NCBI GenBank assembly: GCA_003559415.1
Contig: PWLI01000156.1
Coordinates: 1 to 39,617, forward strand
From: Clostridiales bacterium
Lineage (GTDB): Bacteria > Bacillota > Proteinivoracia > UBA4975 > PWLI01
Reading direction: 5' to 3'
Length of the DNA: 39,617 nucleotides
Position 1 is the first letter of the stretch. Each line of letters begins with the position of its first letter. Positions 39,307 to 39,617 of this stretch are shown here, piece after piece. A program made the position numbers and the translations under genes. The notes below the pieces were generated by a model. It had not been told where the DNA came from. It worked only from the letters and a program-made list of their open reading frames with translations, and did not search any database.

Positions 39307-39617
39307 ATATTGCCAACATCTTTGTTTGTCGGCCACCCAGGTAACAGATGGTGCTGTTGGAAAAGGCCACAGTCTGTTCCAGCGCCACCATCAGTTTTTG
39401 ACCCGACCACATTTCCAGGGGATGCATGACGTTGAGCTCCAGTGCGTAACAGGTGTCAGGTTTTATGGTGTGCTCGCCGCCGCCCGGTATGTCGTGCTGC
39501 TTCTCAAACAGCCCTATGGTCGGGCCGGTGCCGTGACCGTGAAACCCAATGGGGTGAGTGTATACCTTTGCTTCCAGGCCTGCCGCCGCCGCTTGCTCCA
39601 GACTGGCGGCCAGCACC
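39305..39617 (-). CDS. M24-family metallopeptidase (Xaa-Pro aminopeptidase-like), C-terminal part; 5' end beyond window
   Basis: THPIGFHGHGTGPTIGLFE and CYALELNVMHPLEM resemble pita-bread metal-binding motifs. Confidence 0.7.
   Translation of the reverse strand, partial: VLAASLEQAAAAGLEAKVYTHPIGFHGHGTGPTIGLFEKQHDIPGGGEHTIKPDTCYALELNVMHPLEMWSGQKLMVALEQTVAFSNSTICYLGGRQTKMLAI

Overview
This 39.6 kb window looks like a Bacillota (clostridial-lineage) chromosome segment. It is almost fully coding and mostly on the + strand. From left to right it holds: the 3' end of uvrA, a small membrane protein gene and uvrC; a convergent minus-strand pair (plant-type GCS2 glutamate-cysteine ligase plus a circularly permuted ATP-grasp ligase); a divergent DUF2089/DUF4097 envelope-stress-like cluster whose proteins share a SHOCT-like helical motif; a YvlD-like membrane protein, a NUDIX hydrolase and an AAA_32-type Lon-like protease; a membrane-anchored glucodextranase-C/DOMON-like protein; trxB-trxA, degV, a CoADR-type flavoprotein and a PHP phosphoesterase; rapZ-yvcK-(CPBP)-whiA-HPr; mscS, rpmE and rpoN; the glycolytic operon cggR-gapA-pgk-tpiA-gpmI-eno-secG; hppA; and an MFS transporter, a membrane protein, an esterase, a GNAT protein and a truncated M24 peptidase. 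The strongest leads are: (1) the multi-gene SHOCT-like/DUF4097 cluster, with helically phased direct repeats upstream of a near-consensus promoter; (2) the translationally coupled GCS2 + ATP-grasp pair, a candidate low-molecular-weight thiol or gamma-glutamyl peptide pathway; (3) a perfect TATACCCC-GTA-GGGGTATA palindrome abutting the -10 of a consensus sigma-A promoter in front of trxB, resembling CsoR/CstR-family operators. I saw no tRNA, rRNA, CRISPR, transposase or prophage. All family calls come from reading motifs by eye; no database search was run.
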